64,000 nucleotides of DNA from Sinomicrobium weinanense (GTDB lineage Bacteria > Bacteroidota > Bacteroidia > Flavobacteriales > Flavobacteriaceae). Shown here in pieces: positions 17,974-27,286 of this stretch. The notes beneath the pieces were generated by a model. The model saw only the letters and a list, made by a program, of their open reading frames with translations, was not told where the DNA came from and ran no database searches. The DNA is taken from contig NZ_JAHKRR010000013.1 of assembly GCF_018863395.1 (NCBI RefSeq), positions 43,439 to 107,438 on the forward strand, in the 5' to 3' direction. Within the stretch, counting starts at the first letter, position 1. Every line of letters starts with the position of its first letter. A program made the position numbers and the translations under genes.

Positions 17974-19566
17974 CTACTCATCGAATTCTACGATAAAGCT
18001 TCGGTAATGCGTTTCTCCGGTAGGGGGCATTACGAAAGAGGTAGCAGCCTTGTTCATAGTTCCGTTGGGAAACCCCGAATCTGCAATGTTCCTGTCAAAA
18101 TTAAGGTATACGGGTTTCATTGATGCATAAAACACCTTGATTTTATTTTCATCTCCCGTGGCAAATGCAATGACCGAAGCATCTTCATCTTTGGCGATGG
18201 AACAGCCCAGGAGGTTGTATTCCGATGCGGCCACCAGCTCCCTGCGAAACGGGCCATTGTTATCGTCATCATCGGTATTGTTCAGGTGAGGGTCGCCCCA
18301 GAATACGATACCGGTGACTTCGCCTTTGTAAAAAGCTTCGTGCAGTTTAAAAAAGAGTTTTATAAAGTTCTCTTGGTTTCCGCCTACGGTTTCCCCATCC
18401 CAATCGTATTTACTGTTTAAAGGCCATTGCGGGGAATTTTCCTTGTTATGAGTAGACTTAATATCTGTTACCTCCTGAACCCCGGAAGTCCAGAATTTAT
18501 CCCCGTTGATCGCATATGCGGCCTCGGGTGAAACAATAAGCGGCGATATGTTAAGGCTGTTTACAATATCAATAAAATCGGCCGGGGTCCAGTGTGCGCC
18601 CAGTTCGCAACGCGGGGCAAGGTATTTTACGGTTTTGCCGGTATGGGTTTCAATATAGTCCATAAAGGCATCTATGCTGGCCGAAAAGCCCCGGATATCG
18701 ATCCCGTTTTCAGTATAAAAGGGGCCGAAATTGGCATTTCTGTCGGTACTGTGATCTGAGTTGTCATAAATTTTATGGGAGGCATACAGATCGGGATCCC
18801 CGTTATTTTTGGCCCGGTTAATCGCATCGATGATCAGGTCATATTCATTTCCTCCGCCGGATAAATATTTATTTTGGCCCCTGTTCAATATGTAGTGATA
18901 GCCGTTTCCTGCATCCACCAGTTTCCATTGGGTCCAGGTCCCGATGCTGTTGGTATTGTTCACAAGTGTGATATTGCCCTGATGGTCGCCCCGTAAGTGC
19001 TTATTGGGATGGCCTTTGCTCTGTATGTGATACCAGCCTTCGCCGGCATCGACAAGTTTCCATTGGGTCCAGCTTCCGGTATAGCTAACGGCGTCGATTT
19101 CCACGGCATCCGTATTAAGCCCTCTTACATATTTATTATATGCCTTGTTCTTCAGGTAAAACCAGTCCCCTTCTGTATGGACCGTTTCCCACTGTACGTT
19201 ATCAGTGGAATTTGTTGTGGGCAATAAACCGGTCAGGTAATCTTCCCTGACTGTCCCGTCCGGGTTATGGGCGTTGGAATAAATAGGGATCCTTAAAAGG
19301 TTGTATCTGCCGTTTTCAAATAGTTGCTTACAGGCTTCAACGGTCAGGTTCCTGGCTTTTCTTCCCTGTTTGATGTCATGGCCCCACCGGGTGATCTTTT
19401 GTTTGACCTTTTCAGATTCGATCAGGAAGGTATCTGTTTCAACCATCCCCAAAGCATATTCTGCCACCATAGGCCCTTCAGGTTCGTCCGACATGCCTGT
19501 ACAGGATGCCAGGGAAGCTAAGGCCGCTGAAGCAAGCATGAGTTTAATCGGGTTCATTTTTTTCAT
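17974..19566 (-). CDS. Glycoside-hydrolase-like lipoprotein with internal ricin-type trefoil
   Basis: 530-residue lipoprotein (LASC, Cys22). The mature protein looks like a clan GH-A-type barrel followed by a C-terminal beta-sandwich. The first barrel strands lie at 55-115 (ITRWGHDIKQ, NLLRIPIYSNAHNPDG). The barrel resumes at about 241 (DLIIDAINRAKNNGDPDLYASHK) and runs to about 430. Between them, residues 120-240 form three copies of a ricin-like unit (TGSWTQWKLVDAG, IGTWTQWKLVDAG and a last degenerate copy). By position, Glu321 in APRCELG would be acid/base and Glu392 in WDGET the nucleophile; this is inference. The exact GH family is not recognised. A longer paralogue is at 31974. It is preceded by a stretch with candidate HTCS-1 sites. 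Confidence 0.75.
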   Translation of the reverse strand: MKKMNPIKLMLASAALASLASCTGMSDEPEGPMVAEYALGMVETDTFLIESEKVKQKITRWGHDIKQGRKARNLTVEACKQLFENGRYNLLRIPIYSNAHNPDGTVREDYLTGLLPTTNSTDNVQWETVHTEGDWFYLKNKAYNKYVRGLNTDAVEIDAVSYTGSWTQWKLVDAGEGWYHIQSKGHPNKHLRGDHQGNITLVNNTNSIGTWTQWKLVDAGNGYHYILNRGQNKYLSGGGNEYDLIIDAINRAKNNGDPDLYASHKIYDNSDHSTDRNANFGPFYTENGIDIRGFSASIDAFMDYIETHTGKTVKYLAPRCELGAHWTPADFIDIVNSLNISPLIVSPEAAYAINGDKFWTSGVQEVTDIKSTHNKENSPQWPLNSKYDWDGETVGGNQENFIKLFFKLHEAFYKGEVTGIVFWGDPHLNNTDDDDNNGPFRRELVAASEYNLLGCSIAKDEDASVIAFATGDENKIKVFYASMKPVYLNFDRNIADSGFPNGTMNKAATSFVMPPTGETHYRSFIVEFDE

Positions 19567-19731
19567 AATATCAGGTTTTAAATTGGTTTTTTAAGGAATG
19601 CAACGATCTTACGTGCATAAGCATTTCATGGGGCAACATACCATTAAGTTACCGGAAAAGGGGTATGTTGCCGTCGCATTCTCAGGGGGCAAATGTTGAA
19701 TAATAGGGAGAATAGGGGGGAAGAGGAGGGT
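19567..19731. promoter_or_regulatory. Candidate HTCS-1 operator cluster upstream of trefoil enzyme gene
   Basis: The gap between the HTCS-1 stop and the trefoil gene start. It has an 11-bp inverted pair, GGCAACATACC (19632-19642) and GGTATGTTGCC (19662-19672), and a further GGGGGCAAATGTTGAA starting at 19685. The core GGGG plus ATGTTGC recurs in the divergent HTCS-1/susC promoter at 23994-24076. The inverted pair could alternatively form a hairpin, but there is no T-run after it on the minus strand. Confidence 0.45.
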
Positions 19732-22700
19732 TTAGTCGGAAACCGGGACGTTATTCACCGTTTTTTTCCGGTCGGCATATTGCCTGGCATAGTCTTTCGG
19801 GGCCATGCCATATTCTTTCTTAAAGCAGTTGCTGAAGTATTTTTGATTCCTGAACCCTGTCATATAAGCGACTTCCGAAATATAAAGATTATTGTTCTTC
19901 AGAAGCTGGGCCCCTCTTTTTAACCTTATCTTTTTTATGAAGTTAACCGGGGTTTCCCCGGCGATGGCCTGTAATTTCCGATACAGGTTGGCCCTGCTCA
20001 TCCCCACTTCCGAGGCCAGGTATTCCACGCTGAGCAGGTTGTCGTCCATGGAGTTTTCGATAATGGTCACGAGTTTTTTGATGAATTTTTCATCAACTGA
20101 CGGAATTTCTATTTCCGACGGTCCTCCGGTGATGACCTTGCTGTATTTTTCTTTTAATTGCCTGCGGACCAAAAGAGTGTTTTTTACCTTCCACTTTACA
20201 AAATCAAGGCTGAAAGGTTTTTCGATATAGTCGTCCGCCCCCAAACTGAGGCATTGGACCTTAACATCATCAGAATCCCTTGCGGTAAGCATAAAAACAG
20301 GGATGTGGTTTGTTTCGGTATTTTCCTTGATCTTTTTCAGCATGCCGATACCGTCCTCCACGGGCATCAGGATATCACTGATGATCAGTTGCGGGGTTTT
20401 CTCCGTGGCGAGCGCATACCCTTCGCGCCCGTCGGAGGCTTCCAGGACGTGAAAATCTGCCCTGAGTTCTTCTTTCATCATGGTACGGAGCTCTACATGG
20501 TCCTCGACCAGGAGGATCTTTGGTTTATTGCCCGGTTTAGGAACGGTGTTCCCCTCAGTTACAGGCGGTGGAGCGATGATTTGCCGGTTACTTTTATACG
20601 GATGGCGTTTGATGCTTTTTCCGTTGGCCTTTAAAATTTCCGACTCCGGGTATTGTTTTTTGCTTACGGGCAGGTAGAAGGTAAATTCGGTATAAACATC
20701 TTCTTCACTCTCCACTTCGATGGCCCCATGGTGGGATGTAATGAGTTTCTGTACAAGTTCCATGCCTATGCCCGTACCTGGGATCTGGTTGCCGGGCAGC
20801 TTTGTGGACTGGTAGTACCTGTCGAATATAAAACCGAGTTCTTCCCCGGGGATTCCTACCCCGTTGTCCCTGATACTGCACACCAGATATTTTCCTTCGG
20901 AAAGATTAAGTTTTCCGGCGGCTGCGTCATCTAACCGGGCTTTTTGGGCAGTGACTGTGATCTCCCCCTTTTCGGGCGTGTATTTGAAGGCGTTGGACAG
21001 CAGGTTGAACAGTATTTTTTCCAGGATCTCCGTATCGTACCAGGCTTTGATCTCTTCATCCTCATGGATAAAACTGTATTGGATATGGTATATTTTTGCA
21101 AAATCATTAAACGCGTTCTTGAATGTACGGATGTCATTTATGGCATTGTTTTTTGAGGCCAGGACCCTGAATCCACCGGCATCGAATTTCCGGATATCCA
21201 TGATCTGGTCGATCAGCCTTTGCATACGGATGGAGTTGTTGTGCAGACGCTGTATGGCCAGTGGGTTTAATGTAAAGTCCTTGTTCCGGACCACTTTTTC
21301 AATGCTCCCCATGATGAGTGAAAGCGGGGTCCTCAGCTCGTGGGAGATGTCGGTGAAGAAGATCATTTTCATCCTGTTGTGCTCATTGTCCTTTTCCCTG
21401 CTAATGGTTTCCTTAACCAGTTTTTTCTTTAACCGGTACCAGCGTTTTACGAGGATAAAGGCAACGCCAAGCAGTAAAAGTCCCAGAATAGCATATCCTG
21501 CTATGGCCCATTTGCTCAGCCATACCGGTGGTATGATCTCAAAGGTGAGGCTTGCCGGGGTTTCGTTCCACACACCGTCGCTGTTAGTGCTTTTGACCTT
21601 AAAGGTATAGGTCCTGGGGAGCAGGTCGTTATAATTGACACTGTTATTCGGCCCGTGGGCATATATCCAGTAATCGTTGACCCCTTCGAGCATGTACGCA
21701 TATTTGTTTTTCTGGGGTGCGGTAAGGTCGAGGGAAGAGAACTCAATATTAATATTGTTTCTGTCAAAGGGCAACACAATGGGCGATTCGGAATTCAAGA
21801 GGGGCCGGTTTTTCCCGGATGCCGCTTGCATTCCCTTCTTTTTTTCGGAAGGCCCCATGGCATTGAACGAGGTAATGACGGTCAACGGTACAATGTCCGT
21901 CTGGGAGTATTTGTTGGTATTAACACTGTAAAAGCCGTTGCTATGGCCAAAATAAAGATGCCCGCCATTGGCACTGCCGGAGTTAAAGATAAATTCACTT
22001 TCCCCGATACCGTCTTCGATCCCGAAAGACATGAACTTTTTGCTGTTGATGTCAAAACGGGCCAGCCCTGCATTGGTGCTGACCCATATATTTCCCTGCA
22101 TGTCCTTTTGGACGGCGGAGATCGTATTTGAACGTAACCCGTCTTTTTTGGTATATGAAGTGAAAGTATCGTTGAAGGGGTTGTATCTATTGAGCCCTCC
22201 GCCGCGCGTACCGATCCAGATGTTGTGTTGCTCATCTTCCAGGAGGGAAAGTATGGCATCGGAAGACAGGCTGTTTTCTTTGGATGGTGTGTAGTGTGTT
22301 ATCGTTTTCCGGTCCGGGTTGATTTTAAAAAGCCCTTCTCCCCTGGCGCCCACCCACAGGTTTCCGGAACGGTCCCGGAGCATAACCGAAACATGGGTCA
22401 TGGCTGTTTTCCGGACCACATCTTCCTGGAAGGGCGAAAGCGGATTATTGCCGTTAAAGATCTGAACGCCCCCTTCCCATAGACCAACCCAAACCTCATT
22501 TTTACGGATACAGGCCATATCCATAATGATTTTGTTGAATTTTGTCACAAACTTCAATCCGTCAGACCGGTCTGGTATTTTTAAGCTGCCTGTCCTATAC
22601 AGCGAATTGTTATGAGCTATATAAAAACCGTCCTTTTCATAATTGAACTTTATGGTCTTAATGTTGTCTAATGTTTCATGCAGTTTTTCAGAGGTGTTGG

Positions 22701-23883
22701 AATCCTGGTTATAACGGTAGATCCCCGTTGATGTGCTGAGATAAACATCTTTTCCGCAGGTGATAAAACGGTTTACCAGTGTATTTTTTGTAAGGTGCTT
22801 ATCGCGAACGGGGTGATGTTCAAAAACGGAGGTACGCCCCACATATTTGTTGATCCCTTTTAATGTTCCTATCCACAGGTTTTCATAAGAATCCATGGTC
22901 AGGGTGTTGACTTGGTTGTTCAACAGGCTTCCTTTGGTATTGCTGGAAGAAAAACAGTTGAACTCATATCCCGATCTTTTCCGTTCGCCTTTTAAAAGGC
23001 CGTGAGTGGTGCCGATCCATAAATTTCCGTCCGATGTAACCGCCATGGAAGTATTGATGGGCGTAATATGGTCCGCTTTGAGCAGGGTGGAATAGGCTTC
23101 GACAACCTGAAGCGTATAATCCGTTGCATTGTATTTTAAGATATAAAGCCCCTTATTGGTCAGGGCCATAAACAAATCGTCGTCGAACTTTTTTAGCGAT
23201 TTTACGTGTTTGTCAAATGAGGTAGGCATGATAAGGTTGTCGGGGGTCATACCGAAGATCCCCTGGGGGGTGCCCACCCATTTCCTGCCCAGGTTATCTT
23301 CGGTCATGGAATTCACGATCTTTTTCTCGCCCCGTAAAAAAGTGGAAGAATGGATGTAGTTGAAGTAGGTCTCAAACTTAATACTGTCTGCGGATTGATG
23401 TGGGGTGATCTTTATAAGGCCCGTCTTTTTCCGGTTCGACCACACAAAACCTTGGGAATCCAGGTATAATGCGTCCGACCTGGAGTTTTTGTAAAACCCC
23501 TTGAAAATATCTTTCTTACGGGAATAAAAAATAAGATAGCTTTCACTTCCTATCCAGAGGTTTTTATCGGGGTCTTCTACAATAGAATTGATATTGTTGT
23601 TCGGAATGGAATTGGGGTCGAGAGAGTCGTACTGGTACTCGGTTATGGTGTTTCCGTCATACCTGTACAGGCCCGTATTACAACCGATCCAGAGAAAACC
23701 GAAACTGTCTTCAAAAAGTACGTTGATATTTTTGTTAAAAGGGACTCCTTTAACGGTCAGTTCATGAAAATGAGTTTCCCCGGATTGTGAATAGGCGCCG
23801 TAATGAAACATCAGAAAAACAAATGCTACCAGCATCACCCAATGATCCCGCCCGGTCAAACTCCTGAAATATGTCTTACACAT
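19732..23883 (-). CDS. Hybrid two-component system sensor/regulator, HTCS-1
   Basis: 1383-residue one-protein signalling chain typical of polysaccharide loci. Order: signal peptide; a periplasmic sensor of two-component-regulator propeller repeats (repeated LWIGT and NLWVGARG-type blades) up to about residue 700; a Y_Y_Y domain (YAYMLEGVNDYWIY, YTFKVKSTNSDGVWNE); a transmembrane helix at about 789-812; a histidine kinase with His848 in FTDISHELRTPLS; an ATPase domain; a receiver with Asp1170 in SDILMPVEDG; and a C-terminal AraC-type HTH (LASEVGMSRANLYRKL, ISEVAYMTGFRNQKYFS). It should sense an oligosaccharide and activate nearby genes. It is divergent from susC at 24195 and is followed on the same strand by the trefoil enzyme and a sulfatase. 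Confidence 0.96.
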   Translation of the reverse strand: MCKTYFRSLTGRDHWVMLVAFVFLMFHYGAYSQSGETHFHELTVKGVPFNKNINVLFEDSFGFLWIGCNTGLYRYDGNTITEYQYDSLDPNSIPNNNINSIVEDPDKNLWIGSESYLIFYSRKKDIFKGFYKNSRSDALYLDSQGFVWSNRKKTGLIKITPHQSADSIKFETYFNYIHSSTFLRGEKKIVNSMTEDNLGRKWVGTPQGIFGMTPDNLIMPTSFDKHVKSLKKFDDDLFMALTNKGLYILKYNATDYTLQVVEAYSTLLKADHITPINTSMAVTSDGNLWIGTTHGLLKGERKRSGYEFNCFSSSNTKGSLLNNQVNTLTMDSYENLWIGTLKGINKYVGRTSVFEHHPVRDKHLTKNTLVNRFITCGKDVYLSTSTGIYRYNQDSNTSEKLHETLDNIKTIKFNYEKDGFYIAHNNSLYRTGSLKIPDRSDGLKFVTKFNKIIMDMACIRKNEVWVGLWEGGVQIFNGNNPLSPFQEDVVRKTAMTHVSVMLRDRSGNLWVGARGEGLFKINPDRKTITHYTPSKENSLSSDAILSLLEDEQHNIWIGTRGGGLNRYNPFNDTFTSYTKKDGLRSNTISAVQKDMQGNIWVSTNAGLARFDINSKKFMSFGIEDGIGESEFIFNSGSANGGHLYFGHSNGFYSVNTNKYSQTDIVPLTVITSFNAMGPSEKKKGMQAASGKNRPLLNSESPIVLPFDRNNINIEFSSLDLTAPQKNKYAYMLEGVNDYWIYAHGPNNSVNYNDLLPRTYTFKVKSTNSDGVWNETPASLTFEIIPPVWLSKWAIAGYAILGLLLLGVAFILVKRWYRLKKKLVKETISREKDNEHNRMKMIFFTDISHELRTPLSLIMGSIEKVVRNKDFTLNPLAIQRLHNNSIRMQRLIDQIMDIRKFDAGGFRVLASKNNAINDIRTFKNAFNDFAKIYHIQYSFIHEDEEIKAWYDTEILEKILFNLLSNAFKYTPEKGEITVTAQKARLDDAAAGKLNLSEGKYLVCSIRDNGVGIPGEELGFIFDRYYQSTKLPGNQIPGTGIGMELVQKLITSHHGAIEVESEEDVYTEFTFYLPVSKKQYPESEILKANGKSIKRHPYKSNRQIIAPPPVTEGNTVPKPGNKPKILLVEDHVELRTMMKEELRADFHVLEASDGREGYALATEKTPQLIISDILMPVEDGIGMLKKIKENTETNHIPVFMLTARDSDDVKVQCLSLGADDYIEKPFSLDFVKWKVKNTLLVRRQLKEKYSKVITGGPSEIEIPSVDEKFIKKLVTIIENSMDDNLLSVEYLASEVGMSRANLYRKLQAIAGETPVNFIKKIRLKRGAQLLKNNNLYISEVAYMTGFRNQKYFSNCFKKEYGMAPKDYARQYADRKKTVNNVPVSD

Positions 23884-24194
23884 GGTGTTCGTTGTTCTGT
23901 TCGCATTAATTTATGATAAAATAATAAGAATTGATATTATGTCCAGGGATTATTTTCTAAATTCCTATTTTTTTTGTTTTTATCCTGTTTTGCGGGGGAT
24001 AATAATGTTACTATTTATGGGGAATAATGTTGCATACGGTATGAAAAACCCTTTAACACCAGGGGATGCAACATTTTTGTCTGTTTAAAGAGATGAAGCG
24101 GCGTTCCGCAGTCCATAACTTTATATCCGGGATTTATAGCCTTATTTTTTAGAAGGCGATCCCAGCCAGCTAAACTTTAAATTAACTCTATTGT
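23884..24194. promoter_or_regulatory. Divergent HTCS-1 / susC promoter with repeated ATGTT sites
   Basis: Intergenic region between HTCS-1 and the third susC. GGGGGATAATAATGTTAC (23994-24011) and GGGGAATAATGTTGC (24019-24033) are direct repeats whose G-runs begin 25 bases apart. A third, inverted copy, GGGGATGCAACATTT, lies at 24062-24076. These are plausible binding sites for the AraC-type domain of HTCS-1. The ATG of susC is 118 bases beyond the last copy. No confident -33/-7 pair was identified. Confidence 0.5.
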
Positions 24195-27100
24195 ATGAAA
24201 TTAAAACTATTGACATTATTATTGCTGAACTTCGGTTTGATATCACTTTCGGCACAAAGAACAGTGTCGGGTACGGTAACGGACGATTCCGGGCAGCCTC
24301 TGCCGGGGGTGAATGTAATTGTACAGGGGACATCGAAAGGAGTGGTCACGGATTTTGACGGGAACTTTTCCATTGAGGCCGGTACGTCCGATATTCTGGA
24401 GTTCTCCTATGTGGGGTTCCTGCCCCGGGAAGTTACTGTCGGAGATAAAGCTTCCCTGTCTGTTCGGATGATAACCGATACACAGCAACTGGACGAAGTT
24501 GTTGTTATCGGGTACGGGATTTCTTCCAAGAAAGACCTTGTTTCTTCGGTGTCCAGCGTAAAATCGGATGCCCTGGAAAACCAGCCGGTCCCCAGGGTAG
24601 ACCAGGCCCTCCAGGGCAGGGCGGCCGGTGTGGAGGTAACCTCCAATAACGGGGCCCCGGGAAACGGGGCAACCATAAGGATCAGGGGAAACAGTTCCAT
24701 CAACGGAAATAACAACCCGCTTTTTGTGGTTGACGGGTTTATCGTGGGCACCGATTTTAACCTGAACAATATCAATATTAACGATATTGAGTCTATCGAT
24801 GTACTAAAGGATGCCACGGCACTCTCTATTTACGGGACAAGGGGGGCTTCCGGAGTGGTTCTGATCACTACAAAATCCGGTAAGGGCCTCCCGGAGAGCA
24901 AACCGGTCTTCAGTATTAACTCTTATGTGAGTGTAGATAATATGGTCAATAAAATACCGATCCTCGGGGGAAAGGGATATGTAGATTATATCAACGAAGC
25001 CGGGCAGTTTATTCCCGGGCCGGGTATAGACCATAACGGCACCATGCTCCCCGTGGGAATGACAGATACCTCGTTGCCCCTGCAATACGACAACCCGGGA
25101 GAAGTTCCCACGACAGACTGGATCGATACGGTATCGCAGACGGGGTTTGTATACAATACGGATATTTCCGTAAAGGGAAGGACAAAATCGACCAATTATT
25201 ACAATTCCCTGAGTTACTTTAAGCAGGAAGGGGTCTTAAGGAATTCCGGCCTGGAGCGCGTTACCTTCAGAAGCAATTTCGATATTGATGTATCGGAGCG
25301 GTTTAAAATGGGGCTGCGCTTAAACCTGAGCAGTTTTAAAAAGGAGAACAACAAGGTCAATTTTTCCCAGATCGTTACCGCAGTGCTGCCCATTCGTACC
25401 ATTTATGACGACGAAGGTAATTTTACCGGGACCAATCCCATCAGCGGTACCCTTCAGAGGAACCCGGAGGCCGATATTCAACTCCGTCAGACCCATGACC
25501 TGGTCACCAACCTGATTTCCAATGCCTACTTTGAGTATGAACTGTTCCATGGCTTTAAACTCAAGACCGCGTTGGGGGCGACACTCAATTTTTATAAAAA
25601 CAACAACTATCAGCCGGGTTCCCTTCCGGAGCGTATACTCAACAATAATGTAGGGGGATTTGCACAGGTAAATACTGCTCAGACCAAAGATATTCTCAGT
25701 GAAACCACCTTCACCTATGACAAAGACTTCGGAGATCATTCCCTGAAACTGCTGGGCGGTTTCACCGCCCAGAAGATCACCTCCGAAAGCACTTCTTCTT
25801 CGGCCGAGGGCTTTCCGAACGATGTCGTGAAATACAACAATCTGGCCCTGGGCTCGGACCCGGAAACATACCAGGTTTCATCCGGATATAACCAACGTAC
25901 TTTAACCTCGCTCCTCGGAAGGCTTACTTACGGGTATAAAAGCAAATATATAATAACTCTCGTAGGCAGGCAGGACGGTTCTTCGGTATTTGAGGAAGGG
26001 AATAAGTATTCGTTTTTCCCGTCGGCAGGGGTGGCCTGGAATGTCCACGAGGAGAACTTTATGAAAGACAACAATACCGTGAGCAATTTAAAATTGAGGG
26101 GGAGTTACGGTATTGTGGGGGAGCAGGGGGTGAGTGCCTACAACTCATTCGACCTTTTCAACCCCCAGTTCAACTATTTTAATGAAACCCTGACCCCCGC
26201 AGTGATCCTGGCCGCACCCGGATCGGATGGACTGACATGGGAAACCACCAAGCAACTGGACCTAGGTATAGAAATGGCCTTCTTTAACAACAGGATATCA
26301 CTGGAAGCCGATTATTACAAAAAGAAGACAGAAGATCTGTTATTGTTCCGGGACCTCCCGAATACCGCAGGCAACAGGGTTTTGGAAAATGTGGGTAGCG
26401 TGGAAAACAAAGGATTTGAATTTGTTTTGAACACTGTGAACATCTCAAACGGGAATTTTAACTGGGACACGTCGTTTACCCTGTCTACCAATAAAAGTAA
26501 GGTCTTGGACCTCGGAGACGAGGAATTTATAGATATTCAATCCACGGGAAACCAGGGAGGGCCTTCTGCCCGCCTATTGGTAGGGGAACCCATGCCCGTA
26601 TTTTTCGGTGCGGAATACCTGGGAACCTATAAAGATCCCCAGGAGATCATCGACGACCAAGCCATAGGCAGGGCGTTTTTAGGGAGTCCGAGATACCGGG
26701 ATGTAAACGGGGATGGGACTATTAACAGGGAGGATTACACGGTTATGGGAAGCCCGCAGCCCGATTTTTACGGAGGTTTCAGGAACAATTTTTCTTATAA
26801 GGGCCTTAGCCTTGATATATTTTTCCAATATTCATATGGCGCGGAAATATTCAATACCGTAACCCAAAGATCATTATTCGGCAGGGGAGATGAAAATATT
26901 GACCCCAGGGTGCAGGACAGATGGATGGAGGGTATGAATGAAACATCGGATATTCCCCGTGCAGGGACCTCCACAAACCTGTTTAACCCGAACAGTACCC
27001 TTAACGTGGAAGACGGGTCCTTTATAAGATTGCGGTCCGTGACCCTGTCGTACGATATTCCGTTACAAAAAGCCAGGCTCGACCACCTGTTTACAAAACT

Positions 27101-27275
27101 GAAATTCTATATAACAGGCCGGAACCTATGGTTGCTATCAGATTTTACACTGGGAGACCCGGAAGTTAACTCCTTTACCGCGGGCAGTGGATTCGGATCG
27201 GTTTCACAGGGATTTGCAACCGGGCAATATCCCTATGCGAGAAGTATTGTGACCGGAGTTCAAATTGAATTTTAA
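24195..27275 (+). CDS. SusC/RagA-type TonB-dependent transporter (3)
   Basis: 1026-residue outer-membrane oligosaccharide transporter. Signal peptide MKLKLLTLLLLNFGLISLSA, regulatory-like domain (VSGTVTDDSGQPLPGVNV, TDFDGNFSI), the LDEVVVIGYG segment, the plug (VVDGFIVGTDFNLNNININ, IYGTRGASGVVLITTKSG) and a barrel ending in IEF. First gene of the plus-strand block controlled from the promoter shared with HTCS-1. Its SusD partner follows after 11 bases. Compared with the tandem pair at 3653-13553 it is a standard SusC with no unusual segment. Confidence 0.96.
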   Translation: MKLKLLTLLLLNFGLISLSAQRTVSGTVTDDSGQPLPGVNVIVQGTSKGVVTDFDGNFSIEAGTSDILEFSYVGFLPREVTVGDKASLSVRMITDTQQLDEVVVIGYGISSKKDLVSSVSSVKSDALENQPVPRVDQALQGRAAGVEVTSNNGAPGNGATIRIRGNSSINGNNNPLFVVDGFIVGTDFNLNNININDIESIDVLKDATALSIYGTRGASGVVLITTKSGKGLPESKPVFSINSYVSVDNMVNKIPILGGKGYVDYINEAGQFIPGPGIDHNGTMLPVGMTDTSLPLQYDNPGEVPTTDWIDTVSQTGFVYNTDISVKGRTKSTNYYNSLSYFKQEGVLRNSGLERVTFRSNFDIDVSERFKMGLRLNLSSFKKENNKVNFSQIVTAVLPIRTIYDDEGNFTGTNPISGTLQRNPEADIQLRQTHDLVTNLISNAYFEYELFHGFKLKTALGATLNFYKNNNYQPGSLPERILNNNVGGFAQVNTAQTKDILSETTFTYDKDFGDHSLKLLGGFTAQKITSESTSSSAEGFPNDVVKYNNLALGSDPETYQVSSGYNQRTLTSLLGRLTYGYKSKYIITLVGRQDGSSVFEEGNKYSFFPSAGVAWNVHEENFMKDNNTVSNLKLRGSYGIVGEQGVSAYNSFDLFNPQFNYFNETLTPAVILAAPGSDGLTWETTKQLDLGIEMAFFNNRISLEADYYKKKTEDLLLFRDLPNTAGNRVLENVGSVENKGFEFVLNTVNISNGNFNWDTSFTLSTNKSKVLDLGDEEFIDIQSTGNQGGPSARLLVGEPMPVFFGAEYLGTYKDPQEIIDDQAIGRAFLGSPRYRDVNGDGTINREDYTVMGSPQPDFYGGFRNNFSYKGLSLDIFFQYSYGAEIFNTVTQRSLFGRGDENIDPRVQDRWMEGMNETSDIPRAGTSTNLFNPNSTLNVEDGSFIRLRSVTLSYDIPLQKARLDHLFTKLKFYITGRNLWLLSDFTLGDPEVNSFTAGSGFGSVSQGFATGQYPYARSIVTGVQIEF

Positions 27276-27286
27276 AAGGCAGATCC

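Noticed and set aside
17974..19566. Ricin-like domain as a toxin
   Set aside because: Beta-trefoil units are common carbohydrate-binding modules. The rest of the protein is a lipoprotein enzyme in a glycan locus.
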